DNA from: Cheiracanthium punctorium
Taxonomy: Eukaryota > Arthropoda > Arachnida > Araneae > Cheiracanthiidae
Assembly (NCBI GenBank): GCA_038373885.1
Contig: JAWZYV010012356.1
Coordinates: 62,001-126,000 of the forward strand
Length of the DNA: 64,000 nt
Direction: 5' to 3'
Made by a program: the position numbers and the translations under genes. A model generated the notes under the pieces. The model searched no databases. It saw only the letters and a list, made by a program, of their open reading frames with translations, and was not told where the DNA came from. The first letter of the stretch is position 1. Each line of letters begins with the position of its first letter. Shown in pieces: positions 38,001 to 53,000 of this stretch.

Positions 38001-41000
38001 AAATTCGAGATTTTAAAGCTATGAAAAAGTCCAAAAGATCATGCATTTTTGTGTATCAATTACTGTTATTTTGTAATCTTGTTGCTGCGTGACATATGCT
38101 TGCTCCATTTGACATCATTGAACTGTTAATTTGGATTTTTGCACGTGTTATTGTTATTGCACTATTATTTACATCTAGCTGTTTCCGTTCGCAGTGTGGA
38201 TATATCGTCGATATTGGTACCATATATATTAGCCTATTATTAAAGTAGATATTAAAATCATTACTATAGTAACTCTTTTCATACAGATTTGATAGTAATT
38301 ATTAAAATAAATTTTACATCTTGATGAGTTTGTAATAAGTTTTAATACAATGCATTGTTTCATTAAGAAATAGTATTTTTGATTAATATTAATTAAATAA
38401 ATAAAAGAAGAAATTAATGTGTATTTTTTCACTTAGATATAGTACAGATGATTCTTCTAATTCACATTCTGCCAGAGCTAAATATTCTACAATTACTCAA
38501 AGGTAAGTAGTAATATCCTTCAGGAATTCTATTAAATCTGTATGTTTATTTTTAAATTAATGTATTATAAAAAATAATAGAAATTATTGCTATTATTTTA
38601 AAAATATATTCCTTAAATTATTAATGTGCACAAAAGTTTCAAAGAAGTAAGATCCTTTCTAATTTAAAGTCTTGAAACCCGCTTTAACCTGTTTGCTTCC
38701 ATCATTGCAAAGACACATTGTTTAAGTTTTCCTTCTGTGTCTAGCATTGTTTCCCAGATTAGATCTTTGATTGTTCACTAAGTGAAAGGCTGAGCCCCAC
38801 GGGTCATTCAAAGACTTATTGGGGGGAAAAAAATGCTGAACACGAAAGAGAATGTTTATTGTTGTACTGTGGCGTAGCCAGAAATTTTTGTGGGGGTGGG
38901 GTTACAACTACTGCAACTCACATATATGTATATGTGAGTGTGATAAAGGAGTGAAGAATATACATTTTGTATGACGAAAAATTCCTTATTGGGGGCGTTA
39001 TGACCCCCCCCCCGCCACTCTAGGCTACTCCACTGCTGTTGTATCTTAGAAAAAATGGGAATGAACCTATTAATTCTGAGATGGATGGGGAGTTATTAGC
39101 TTGATAACATCTCACCCCTGTTATATGTGAAGTAGTCCATGTTTAATACAAATATATTTATTATAACAAACACATCACATCACAATATCATGCTTACATA
39201 AAGAACAACAACATTCAGAATGAATCTCGACGCTTCGAGTGAAGCGTGTCATGTGACTTTCTTCCGGGGGCTTTAGCAGGTAGTTATAGAAACAAAAAGA
39301 AAAACAATGCGTATGAACGCACAGTGCTTCAATCTCCCCCTGCGGATTTACGCATTTTCTTTTCTCTTTTTCTTTCAGACACAAATTATCAAAAATATTA
39401 CATAGAACTTATATAACACACACATATAAAGATACAATCAAATTAAATTTATCTTTTCCATAGACCATAACATTTTATCAGATGATACTGCTTTCGTTAG
39501 AAAATCCGCAATCATTTTGTCAGTAGATATGTATTTTAACTGGATAATACTGTTTTCAATCATGTCTCTTACAAAATAAAATTTTAAATTTACATGTCTC
39601 GTTTTGTTCGATGGTTTAGATCCATTTAACCAATCAATTGCTGACTGATTATCAGAAAATATTACTACGGGTTCATTTACAAAAATATTACAATTAAGTT
39701 CTTTCAATAAATTGAAAGTCCAGGTAACATGTTTTGCTGTTTCAGAAATGGCAAACAACTCCACTTCACAGGTAGAAGTTCCTACACATCTTTGTTTATT
39801 ATATTTCCAAGACACTAGTGACGTTCCAATCATAATTACTCCACCAGAAAAAGATTTCCCTTCAGTTGCATTTCCCCAGCTGGAATCAGCACTAGCATTC
39901 ACATAACCCATTTCATTGTCATAAATTAGCATTTTGTTTTTAGAACCTTGTAAATATCTTAGAACACGTTTTAGTAGCAAAAAATTACGTTTCTCAGGAC
40001 GCTCATTAAATTGAGAAAGGTAACACATAACAAATGATAAATCTGGTCTTGTTCTGTTTGATAAGTACAATAGTTCACCTAATAATGCTCTATATTGTGT
40101 TTGATCAACTAGATCATCATTGGTTTCAATATTTTTATCCTCACCTTTACATATAGGAATTTTAACACTTTTGCATTGTTCCATCCCATGTTTTTGTAAA
40201 AGGGATTCAATATATTTTCTCTGAGATAACCCAATACCGTTCTCTAAGTGATGTATCTCAATTCCGAGAAATATACCATTTTGTGTAGTATCCTTTAGCT
40301 CAAATATTTTCTCAAGTTTTAGAATTGTTTCTTTACGCAAACTTTCGTTATTACTGAAAATTGCTAAATCATCTACGTAAGCGCAAATAATTACAAAGTT
40401 ATTTTTATGATTCAATAGAAAAACACAATTATCTGAAGCAGTCTCTTTAAAACCAATTTTTTGAAGTTCGGATTTAAATTTAAGGTACCAATTTCGGCCT
40501 GATTGTGGTAATCCATAAATGCTTTTACTGAGTTTGCACACTTTATTATTACCAAACTCATTTTCAAATCCAGGGGGTACTGAAACAAAAACAATTTCAT
40601 TGATAAGTCCGTATAAGTATGCAGCTTTAACATCATAAAATCTAACATCCCAATTCATTTTAGCTGACATTGCCATTACCATTCTCCATGATTCTATGTT
40701 AACTACTGGAGAGTATGATTCTGAATAGTCTTTGTTTTTAGTCTGATTATATGCAGCTGCAACAAGTTTAGCTTTAAATTGTTTTTTACCATCGTTCTCT
40801 TTTACAGTAAAAACCCATTTACTATTAATAATTTTCTCTCCCTTTGGTTTTTCTACAATATCAAAAACATTGTGTTTCCCTAACGGGTTTAGTTCCTGTT
40901 CCTCCTTCATCGCATTTTCCCAACTTTCCCAATCCTCTGATTTTCTCGCCTCTTGGACGCTTTTAGGAGTTTCTGCACAAGCTAAATTAGCACTGTATTT

Positions 41001-44000
41001 AACTTTAAGTCTTTCTGATCTCTGTAGTGGTTGTTTTAAACTATTATTTTGCTCTCCTACACTGTTTTCATCCCTTTCAAGTACCTCTGATGGTCTTTCG
41101 CAGTCACGGGATTCAACGCTATCGAAATGGCTGTTTTCCTCATCTACATTAATCTGTATGGAATTTAAGTTAGGATCTCTGTTAGATTTTTCACTATTAG
41201 TGTCGAAAAATAGTGTTTCAATATCCCAAATAGAGTCTTTTGGGTAATAAGATCTGTTTACTAAAAATTTACTTCCCATTACATGTTCAATGAATTTAAT
41301 TGATCTTTCTTCGAGAACCTTTCTGCTTTCTATATCATAAATTCGATATGCTCGTCTTTCATTTGAGTAACCCAGCATAATACCACGCTTTCCTGACACT
41401 TGTAATTTACTACGAGATTGTTTGGGAATGTGAAAATAAACAAGGCAACCAAAAACTCGTAAATAATTTATATTTGGCTTTTCACCATGCCAAAGTTCAT
41501 AAGGTGTTTTACCTTTCCCTTTCCTATAAGTCAAATTTGTAACACGAGTACTGCAAGCAACTACTTCCGCCCAAAAATTTAAGGGAAGGCCACTGTCATA
41601 AATTAAAGTTCTGGCACGTTCTAGAATAACCCTATTAGCCCTTTCTGCTTTGCCATTACTCTCAGGATTATAAGGGACTGTTTTCTCGTGTATTATACCG
41701 GACTGAGACAAATATTGTTCAAATTCCTCATTTACAAATTCCCTGCCATTATCTGATCTAATATGTTTAATTTTTGCATTTGTAAGATTTTCGAATCTCT
41801 CTTTGAAAATGATTTTACTTAAAACGTCATTTTTATGCTTTACAAAATAAGTAAAATACATACCAGAAAAATCGTCAACAATTATAAGAAAATAATTTGA
41901 TCCATTCAAGGAAGGAACATGTATAGGCCCACATAAATCCACATGTACTAATTCAAGAATAGAATTGCTTTGATTCACATCTATAATTTTATGCGGTTTA
42001 TGAGTAATTTTACTGACATTACAAGCATCACATTCTGAATTTAAATTAACAACCATATCACCATTTTTAGTCATGTTCTCATTTATCATTTTCGACAAGT
42101 AGTTAGCATTTATGTGACATAATCTCTTATGCCACAAAACAGATGGAATCGATTTTTCACATTCAGTTTGATTAATTTCCTGCAATACATGTGAATTTAT
42201 ATCAGGTTGCATAACAATTTCCAGACGTTTACCTTTTTTAAATGCTGTTAACAATATTTCACCAGAACTATTTGTGATAAACACTCTATCATCATCAGAA
42301 ATAAGTTTATATCCCCTTTCCATTAGTGTAGTTACAGACAACAAATTATTTCTTAATTTAGGTATAAACATTACATTTTCCATGGTAACTGGAACACATT
42401 CAGAAAAATTATTAGCTTCGGCTTTAACAAAACCAGTACCTTCACTAATTAAACAATCATTTATACCTGCTTGCATAATTTTACTACAATTAAAATCAAT
42501 TTTATGAAACCATTTTAAACTATTACACATATGACAAGAAGCCCCACTATCAAGTAACCAAATATCAGAATCTTTACCTGTTTCATCTTCATCTGTAGCA
42601 TTAAAAGCACAACTGCTATCTGATTTACTTACTTCGGAAGTATAGTTCACATTTTTTCTTTCTGGGGTTTTGGGTTTTGAGTTCTTTGATTTCACTGTAG
42701 CGTTCTGAAAGTTATTAGTTTTTCTGAAAAAACAGTTTCTAGCTAAATGTCCCCTTTTTGAACAGACATAGCATACCTTTTCAGTTTTTCGATCTCGGTT
42801 TCGCACTAAGAAGGCTCCGTCAACTTGCGTGTGATTCTTGTTCTGGAACAGCTCTCATTCTTCCTCTCTCAGAATCTCCAAGATGTCGTCCATAGTTTTG
42901 TCTCTTTGGGTTTTTAGAACTTCTCTAATACGGGAAAATTTTCCTCTTAATCCTCGGACGGTGTAGTATACCAGCTCTCTAGGTGATATATCAAGTCCAA
43001 GAGAAGAACATTTCGTTGCTAAGCCACGAGCTCGAGCTATGTAGTCATTTATATTTTCTTTATCATGAAGCTCTAAGTTTTTCAATTCTTGACCGGCGTC
43101 TATTTTTCGATCTTCGAGCGTTCCAGTAAAGCTATTCTTAATTTTATTCCACAAATTCTTCGCATTCTTTTCAGTAGCATACTGTAGTGCTTGTTCATCT
43201 GCTAGCAAAAGTTTGATATAAGCAACCGCTTCATTGTTTCGTTTTTTTTCCATTCAATTAATTTCTCGGGTTCCTTGGGCTCATCTTCATCGATAACTTC
43301 ACTTAAGCCTTTTATGCATAACATAGCTTCTATTTTCATGGCCCATGTGTGATAATTCACACCCGTAAGAACAGGAACTGGAAGCCAATCCATTCTTCGG
43401 TTGTTTCGTTTTATGCTATTTTCAGCTACTTAAGAATATTTCTTTCTACCACTTGAAGTGTCAGAAGTCCGTTTGGATCGCCGAAGAACGAATCAGTCCA
43501 TGTTTAATACAAATATATTTATTATAACAAACACATCACATCACAATATCATGCTTACATAAAGAACAACAACACTCAGAATGAATCTCGACGCTTCGAG
43601 TGAAGCACGTCACGTGACTTTCTTCCGGGAGCTTTAGCAGGTAGTCATAGAAACGAAAAAGAAAAACAATGCGTATGAACGCACAGTCCTTCAATATGCC
43701 CAAAACCGAACTTGATCTAAAGTGGAAATAAGTGTTCAGTCTTCCCACGCCCTGTGTTTGAAGTAAGGAGGCATTGGTCTTACAAGTGGAGTGCAAAGGG
43801 TCTTACAAGTGGAGTCGTAAGTTTATCTCGGGACAAAACTCTGTATAATAATAGTACTCCTTTAGGGTGTTCACTGTTTAATATATTAGTGTCCAATGGG
43901 GAGGGGACTTATCCCAAGAAAAAAGCCTTTGTAAATTCATACTCAACTTATATACTCATCAGTAAGCACATTGGTCTGTGGCCAGTTAACTCAGACAGTA

Positions 44001-47000
44001 AAGTGTTTTCTTGCGATTTGGGTGTCCAGGGTTCGAGTCTTGCTCTCACCTTTTCATGCGCTTGTTTCCAATTCATTTAATTAACTTTTACAGTAAAATA
44101 AATCTACTATTTGTAAAAGTAAATCATTTTATTTCACTTAGAAATAATTTTATTAAATATTCAATAATATTTTAATTGCTATAGAACTTATTTTACCTTT
44201 TGAAATGAAGATTAACAAATAGTTATATTAATAGTACTATAAAGTATTGTAATATGTAAAAACTTAACTGTGTTATTATTAAATTTTATTTTACATACAT
44301 TGTTGATTACAAACAAGAATTTGAATGATAATTGTCAGAAAAACATTGGAAAGAATAAGTTTTTTGACTTCTAGTATGGTTAATAAAAGGGGAGTTATTG
44401 GAAGAACAATGCTTTTTTTTAGAAGTTCAGTAGGAAAACAAACATCATTTACTACATTAAAGTAGATTTCTCTATCTTCAGAAATTTTTGGAATATGCCA
44501 AGCATATTATACTATTTTATCAAATATTCTCAATGACGATTGATGATGAACAACTGGTTGAATTTAATACCGACTTCTCGTGAATTAGTTTCCCAATTTG
44601 TTCAATTAAATATGCTTAATTTTGTGTCAAAGCTTAGTTATGCTTTTTAGCAGTCTATAAAAATAAACATCAAAAGCAACAATGGGAGTACATTTTGGAG
44701 GAGTAAGTTTAATCGAACAATCTATTGTCATCCTGAAAACTTTCATCATAATTTTCAGGTTTTGTTTAATCATCCCAAGAGTCGATGAGAAAAAGAAAAT
44801 TTTCTTTTTTCACTTAAGGTTTTAAACAATCTTGTAAGAAAGTAGCAAAGTACAAATTCTGTAAAATCTAAGAAGGAACTGAAGGTTGGCCTAGAGGTTA
44901 TACTGTAATAACAGAGATAAAACTGCTGAAAAATTCTATACAATAGTATAGTATTCAAAATTTGTTATCCTTGTTTCTCAATGCCTTGAGAGCATTCTCA
45001 TGTTCAATAGTTTCTTACTGTTTTCAATAGAACAGCTGCTGGCAGTCATTTACATGAATATTGGTTGGCCTGCTGGCTAAGAAAATTTTATGACCGTTTA
45101 TATAGAATGATTTAAAATTGCTAATTATATTTTAAGTAAAAGTATTTGTAGTTACTATTTATAAATATTGTTATCATAACTATATAGTTTTTTCAATTCT
45201 AATTAAAACATTATTTAATACTTATGAGCCTTTTCCTAAACAAAATAAAATGATTTATGTTTGTAAATAGTAGATTTATTTGATTCTAAAAATTAATTAA
45301 ACAAATTGGAAGCAAATGTATGAAAATGTGAGAGCAAGACTCAAACCCTAGACATCCAAATAGCAAGTGAGCACTTTACCAACTGAGCTAACCAGCCACT
45401 GCCCACGGACAAATGTGCTTACTTATGAATATATAAGTTGAGTATGAATTTTCAAAGTCTTTTTTGTCGGAAGTGACTTTTCATTGGACGCTAAGTATCA
45501 TGGGATGAAAAGGAGTACTATTATTATACAGAGTTTCACCCCAAAATGAATTTCTGAGGTCACGCATTCCTTGTTGCCATTCAAACCATAAAGTGTTTAA
45601 ATGGTTTGCTCTAAGTAGTCATAAATTAGCTACTGATAAGCATTTCTAGAAAATCATAAATGTTATAATTTCAATTTTTTGAAAATAATATGCGAAGCAC
45701 ACTCCCTAAATAAATTAAATATTTTAGAGTCCTCAATGCTCATAAAAATACAAATTGCTAAAAAATTTTGCTCAAGTTGCTTTTACTAGGCTTCTTTCTC
45801 AGATTGCTGAAAATCTCTATTAAGTTTTTTTCTCAATAACCACTACTGCTGACCTTTTCTAATGACTATTTTTATTTATATTTTAACAATGTTTAATTGC
45901 TTAAACAAGCCACTGAATTTAATCCCTACTATGAGGCATAAACAATTTCTTCTCATTTAATCACCAACAATGACATATTATACTATGCCATTTTTTTATT
46001 TTTTGGGCTAGATTTATTGCTCTTTGTAGAATAGCATTGTATTCTTCCTGTTTTAATTGTATAAACACTACTATAACACTCTTAAATGACAAGTTTAGTG
46101 TTAAATATGTGAAAACTTATTTTTTCAACTAGCCGCCTTCGGTGATCAGTTTTGGCCTTGATGGCCGCTTCGCGGCCAAAATGTGCAACCTAGAGCGCAC
46201 GCACCACTTCACGACTGGCTTGTGCAACCTATAGCACACAGGCCTCTTCACAACCGAAAATCTAACTTTCTCGTTTAAAATTGATACTTTAATAAATACA
46301 ATTATTAGTAGCAAAATCTCTTTGAGGGGCGGCTGGGGAGATTACCGTTGAAGAGAAAAATAACCTATAGAGATATTTCTCGCTATATTCATTGCTGCAA
46401 TGTATTGCTTCTTTAAAAACATTTTTCTTTGTAACAATAAAACTTTCGCCCGAACATGCTTTTTGTACTTAAATAAATAAAATTAGTAAAATATAAATCA
46501 TAATGAATGGTTTTATATAGATTTTTACTGTAGTAAATTATTTTGGTTAGTTAAAATATGGCCTCAAAATCATTTTGCACTATTGTAAAATTATTTAATC
46601 ATTTTGAATACTAAATTTTTGCAGTTTTACTGAATGATTCATATAATTTGTAAATAAATTAGAAGTAATTTGCTGAATAAGTAATTAATTATACAATGAA
46701 TTTTGTATTAAATTATTCCTTAGGTAAAGCAGAAATCTGCTTGTAGTCATTGCATTATTAATTTTACGGAAAAGGCAGTAAAACGGACATTTCTAATGAT
46801 TTAGTTAATAATATAATTCATAGATGTCGCAACCAAACAATCTGTTGCACTTTTTCTCTCTGCCATCTAATCAATCTACGTGAGAGATTATGTTCCAAGA
46901 TTTTTTTTCAAAGAATCAAGGAATGAATTATTTCTCTGTTTACTTGTTCAAGGCATGATATCTTGCTAGATATTTAGAGTTAAAAGTAGATGCAAGTTAA

Positions 47001-50000
47001 AAAAACGTTAATTTTTTAGAGATCTTTCTATTTGTATAAAAAGTTTTTGCTTTTAGTTAGAGTTAAAAATGTCGTTTTTATCAAGATTCGTTTTTTATCA
47101 AGTTAAAATTGTCGTTTTTTCAACATGGTGGCTGATGCACCGGGGGCCATGAGTCAATCCTGGAAGCGTTAGAAACAAGATGTTTATTATTTAGATGCTG
47201 GCAAATTGCATACATACTACTATTATGAAAATTTTATGTAGAATTTGATTCTTACATACTATTTACATATAAATTATGGATTTGATACTCCATAATTTAT
47301 ATTTTGTTTAAATTAAGTGTTTGTTTTCTATTAGGAATTGACTTAAATATAAATATGTGCATTACAATGCTATTTTTCAATGTTTTAGTCCTGAAAAAAA
47401 TGGCTTTGGAGGTAATGCAAGATCGAAGTCAGGAAGCTTTACAGATTCACTTGCAGCTCCTTTAGAAAAAATCACATACAATGCAGTCATTCGACAATTA
47501 ATTAATTTAGATAGAATTGAAAAGCCTACAAGTTTTACATCAAGAATTAGTTTCTGGTTAATAGGTATTATTTGTAAGTATTATTATTTTTTTATTTTTC
47601 AATAAATATATTGAAAGATCATTTTAGCACATAAAAGAAATACAGTCAACTCCGGTTATAGTGAACCCGGATATAGTGAACTTTCGGCTATAGTGAACGT
47701 AAATCGTTAGTCCCAATTCATTTACATTAGAAATGTGCATAGCATTTTTTGGTTTTAGTGAACCTAAAAACTGAACTTTGAAAATTCTGGAAATGGCGGA
47801 GAGGAAGTTTTTCGATGTCTACGTTCTCAAAGGTTGCCTGTATTGCATTCGACAAGTACACAAAGAGATTATCAAACATCTCTTCCGAAATACAGGGGAA
47901 TTGTCTAACATGGGAAGGAGGAGAGGGGAACAATAGTGCACTAGAGAAAGGGCTTAGACTCTTGAACGCTATGAAACCAGGAATTTATCCATTGCAGTGA
48001 TGCATACTAATCTTTAGCTCTTCAATTTCCTTGCAAAACAGCCCAAGTCTTGTAGTGTATGCTTTCCTGTACTCCTTTTGTACGATACTCTCAGTGCTTA
48101 AAAGATAAGCTCATCTTTTCCACCCTGCATGAAAGGCCTTGACACCCACACTTCCACAATGAGGAAGGTAGCAATGAAAAATTTTAAAAGGAACATGCAA
48201 TTTTTTTCATTCTCATTCTTGACCAGATAGAAAAGACCACAAGCGCTTCAATCCAATTCATCAAACTGTGCCCCTCCTAATTGTATTCATGTTTGCTATT
48301 TGGGGACTTCTGTAAAAGGGGATTAAATTCTTAGCTGGTTTGAATCAATGGCATTTTTCGGCTACTAAGTACTTAAACAAAAAGTAGGGTACATTTCATG
48401 GTGAACGAAAAAGGACTTATCTCTCTTGTCCTTGAACGATTCCATTTTCCATTCCCGGTGAAATAACACAAGTTAAGGATTACCAATACATACTATTGCT
48501 TGATTGACTATAGCACTGTCCGGTCACTTGAATGAATCTCGCAAATTATTGTAGCACTTAGGAGTAATAAGACATTAATACGATTAATTATGTTTGATTC
48601 ACATGAACATTCAGTGCGGGGATAAAACACTATTTTTTCTTATGTATTATAATGTATTCCTTGTTCATATGGGGACATTTCGCTTATAGTGAACTTCGGA
48701 TATAGTGAACGAAATTTGCCGGTCCTCAGAGGTTCACTATAACCAGAGTCGACTGTACCTTAAACCACAAACATTAGCACTTTCGGTCATGCACATGACC
48801 GTCTTCAGATGTTTTATTGACTGTTATTTTTCTCATTTCTCTTTTTTTTTTCTCTTGAGCCATGCCCACTAACTTTTGCATGTGTCGCAATGTGTGCATG
48901 TGTGTTATCTTTATCGCTGTGCCATTGTCGATTATTTCAATGGCTTCTTGTTTAATACCTAGCTTTTGTTTTTGAAACTGAAAAATAATATAAAGAAAAT
49001 AGCCAAAAGAGGAAAACATCTGAAAATGGTCATGTGCCTGACCGAAAGTGCTAATGTTTGTGGATTAAGATATTTCTTTTATGTGTTAAAATGATTAAAG
49101 AATCTGCATTTTCAACCAATTTATATATTATTGAAAGATCTTTTTTTTCTGCTACTTTCATACTGTCATGTTAACAATATCATAGAAAAACACTTCATGA
49201 ACATAACTTGTATATTAATGTTGTCATAATACCCCCTGTATTTATTATTATTTTTTTTTTAATGTGTGCCACTATTTTTCTTATTGACAATATAAAGAAC
49301 ATGTTTATAGGAAAAGAAAAATTACTGTACTTTAGTGCTTGAATCAGTTGTATGAGGAAATAAATATCTTGAATATATTTTCTTCTTAATACAGAATAAT
49401 TATTATACCTTTGCTGCTTTAAGTCAATTTTATTTAATGTTTAAAAGGTTTTAGCTAAAATTCATGATTGTTAATAATAAAAACTTTAACATGATGAATG
49501 TTTAGGTTTGTTGTATTAAATTAAGCCTCAAAAGCATGTATTAAATGTGACTCCATATGTGCTTCCTTATTTAATATTATTTTTATGTGCTGTTTGTTAG
49601 TTCTGTCAGTTTGCATACCTCTTCAATTTTTTTTAAATATTTAATCATTCTTTAGTTTTATTGCATTTATTTAATTTTATAGCCAGATTGAAAATATTAA
49701 ATTTTAATTATGTACTATTTCAATAAAATACATAAATTAAATAATTTTTAATATAAATTGTGTATCTTGTGTACTTATTGTGTAAAAGTAAGCTATCATA
49801 CTGAAAATGATGTACTGATAAAGTTTGAAATTTGTGTTTTTAAAAACAATTGTGTAACAGTTGTATTTATTATGTATATCTAATGACAAAAACAGTGGTG
49901 ATACATGAGTTTCTATGGTTGTCACTGCAATTTCAGGTACATTATATTGATACATGCGTTTCTTCACCAGTTTCAAAATTAAAATACCTTTTCATTTTTT

Positions 50001-53000
50001 TTTTTTTTTTCGAACATGAAACATGGGTTCCCTTGTGGTAGTAAACACATTTATTTTTTTCTTTATTGTTCAAAGAATTTGTAAATTCTTAGTTTAAATG
50101 CATTTTTCATTAACTAAATATAACTTTTCTGTTGTAATTATTTGTGCCTTGGTGAAATTTTCACATTTTGGCTCTCTGCGATCTGTCCAAAATTTTTGAT
50201 CTTCTGATGAGGCGCTAAAGAATGCTCGAGATTTATTTGCTAAAAACACTGCTTAAAAATACAAGTCTATATTTTCAACTTTAAAGTAATCAGTTAATTT
50301 TTGTGAGATTATGGTAAAATACTCAATTTATTCTTTTGTCCTCACACAAATCTGAAAATCATCTTATAAGGATTCAGGTATGGCATACTAAACTACCAAA
50401 CACTTTATATTGTAATGTTTACTTTGCTTTTCTGAAAATGAAATTAAAACAGCTTAAAACTAATTTAAAAAGTTCTTCTGAAAAGTCAGATATAAAACTT
50501 AAAAAAGTTCTATAACTGACTGTGTATTTGCTCTGTCTGAGAGAAATATATTTCTGTTAGATAAAATGGGGTTCCTGATAATGATCATAATAATGACATA
50601 TTCCATGCAATGCTAAATGATATTCAATCTTTGTGCCCCCTTCACAAAAAATTTTGTATCTGTCCTTGTTTGCTGGAGTAAATTGCTTCAAATATGTAAA
50701 CATAGAATTTTGTGGAGAATTTTAGTGTTAATCAGCTTAATGCAGAATCAGTGGATTAAACTTTACGATAACACTTTATTCATGTATGCAGCATAGTTAT
50801 GCAGCCCATCTTAGGTTGATGCCCCAAGAAATAGAGCTTAAAATTACACATTAGGTCATCATGCTGGCATCAAAATTGTGTAATACATTTTCGACTGCAA
50901 GAGCAGACTTGCGTGTGATCTGAAATCAATTGATACTATCTATCCACTGCAACTTTTGACATAGATAAATAAGAGTAAAATTATTATTGTTAATATACAT
51001 AATTAATTTTACAGGTACATTAATATGCATAATGGATGGTTTGTTGGCTTTAGATGAAGAAGGATTAATGAGATATGATGCAACATCAATCACTGCCCTG
51101 GGAGTAATACTATTGCTTATATTAATTTGTTTCATATTTCTCCAGAGGCAGCCTACAGAGCAAAAAAAGTTGTCTTTTAAGGTACATTTTTAAATCCACA
51201 TTTTTGTTAGCTATTGAAAACCATTTTTGTTTTTTTCAATAATTGTTCTCTATGTGCTATAATTAAGTGAAATCATGTAGTAATTGTTCTGCAAAAGATT
51301 TTTAATTTTTCTCTATAGAATAAAAACACTTTATGCCAAGAAATATTAAATGTTATATCCTTTTTAAAGTAATAGTGAAAAATATCTTATCTCAGCAGGC
51401 TTCTAATATTTTAAATTCAGACAAATATAAAATTCACATGTCCTGTGACCAAATATAAATTCACATGTCTGCAGCTTCCCCCCCCCCTCTCCTGTGTTGT
51501 ATTAGATGCAAAATTATGTCACAAGAAATGGTATTTTAGATGGAATTTAGATTTTAGATTCTAAAATGAGAATAGGGAAACTTAGATTTTTGATTCTAAA
51601 TAGATAATTTATTTTTATAAAAGAATAAACATTTAAAAAAAAACATTTATATATATTTTTTCTTTATTTTGTGCATGTAGAAAATTTATATTTTATTAAA
51701 ATTACTGTAATTTCTGCAAGAAACGATGTGGCACTTACAGAATTTAATGCAGTCAAAAGTTGGGTCCGTTTTGTGGCCTTCACTAAATTAAATTGATTAA
51801 ATTAGCCCCCTCTCAAAAATACAGTATATTAGAATGACCCTTCATTGGCATTTTACACTACATTTTAATCATTTTATTAATTTAGAATTGGTAGGAAAAT
51901 TCACAATAGTGAGTATTGAAAAGCACAAAAATAAGCAATTTTCACAAAAATGAAACCCTGGAAAAAATTCCTGGATCAACCCATGCTTTATATGTTTAAA
52001 GTTTAAAATTTCTGCAGGTGCCTCATGCAGTGCTTATGTGCACTTAAAAAAATATTCCATGAATATTATGAAGAAATATTCGCTTATTACTTTGATGCCC
52101 TAGAGAAAACCAGTCAGTTGTTTTCTGGAAACTTTGCTGTGTTTATATTTTTTCCCTTGAGTGCTGGACACTTGATGCAACTGCACCTTTGTTTTAATCA
52201 TGCGTTCAATAGCAATCTACGACATTCTTTCTCTCCCTTCCTTTTTTTTTGAACTACCATAGTATGAGTATTAGGCATTTAAAAAGATATAGTATGAGTA
52301 TTAGGTATATGGACTTCTTTAGGGTTTAAAATGTAAATATAACTACATTCATGAATGTAAGTACATTTTCATAATTTCTTACCTAAATTGCTGCTAATAT
52401 AAATTTTTCTTTTATGATTTGATTTTATTAATTTCTCTTAAATGCTATGTCATACATAATGATACAAGGCAAGGTTTTGCGACTGTGATGTTTACGGCAA
52501 TGTCACATGCAGTTTAAGTTAGAGAAGTGATTTCTTAGAAAAGCGAAGCAGCATTTCTTAGCAGTTTTAATTACTTTTCTGCTATTTTCTTTGAGTGCGG
52601 TATCTATGCTGATGCCGCATTTCTTCTAAAAATTATGGTAGTAATGTCAAGATTTAGCCATAAAACTTTAAAGTGCTATAAAACTTAAACATTAGATAAT
52701 TTAATATTTCCAAAATAAGTTGCACCTTTCGATTCTGTTGAAAATTTTCCCCAATGTTTCTTATTTCTCATGATGTATTTCTAATCTCCTCAAAATTTAC
52801 TCTTGAATATGACAGATAATTAAACAGTACAATACATTTAAGTTGTCCCGGAATATAGCCTTTTTCTGTGGTTAACATTTGCTGTGTAAGATTGGATTAA
52901 AACAATGCAGCTTGTATGATAGAATTTAAAAAAAAAGAACAGGAAAAATGTGCATGGAAGGTTTCATTGTAGTATTAATTGAATGTCTTTCATTAGTATT

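Larger units (their letters stand above)
39140..43693 (-). mobile_element. Ty1/copia LTR retrotransposon, nearly full length, antisense in intron 10
   Basis: It is 4554 bp with LTRs at 43501-43693 (5') and 39140-39331 (3'). The two LTRs differ at seven bases plus one 1-base indel, about 4%. A polypurine tract GCAGGGGGAGA adjoins the 3' LTR. The gene order gag, protease, integrase, RT, RNase H is that of copia. Two lesions are seen: a frameshift in gag (A8 run, 43242-43249) and a TGA at 42852-42854. No matching target duplication was seen: the left flank is AGTCCA and the right flank ATATGC. Confidence 0.93.

Noticed and set aside
43979..44050. A functional tRNA gene (and its inverted partner near 45330-45400)
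   Set aside because: A and B boxes are present but the acceptor strands do not pair, and homology continues far outside, so these are SINEs.
48774..49019. 81-codon minus-strand ORF as a gene
   Set aside because: It lies almost completely within the TTAA-flanked MITE.
52025..52252. 75-codon ORF in intron 12
   Set aside because: Inside a transporter intron, no splice signals in the right phase and no known domain.
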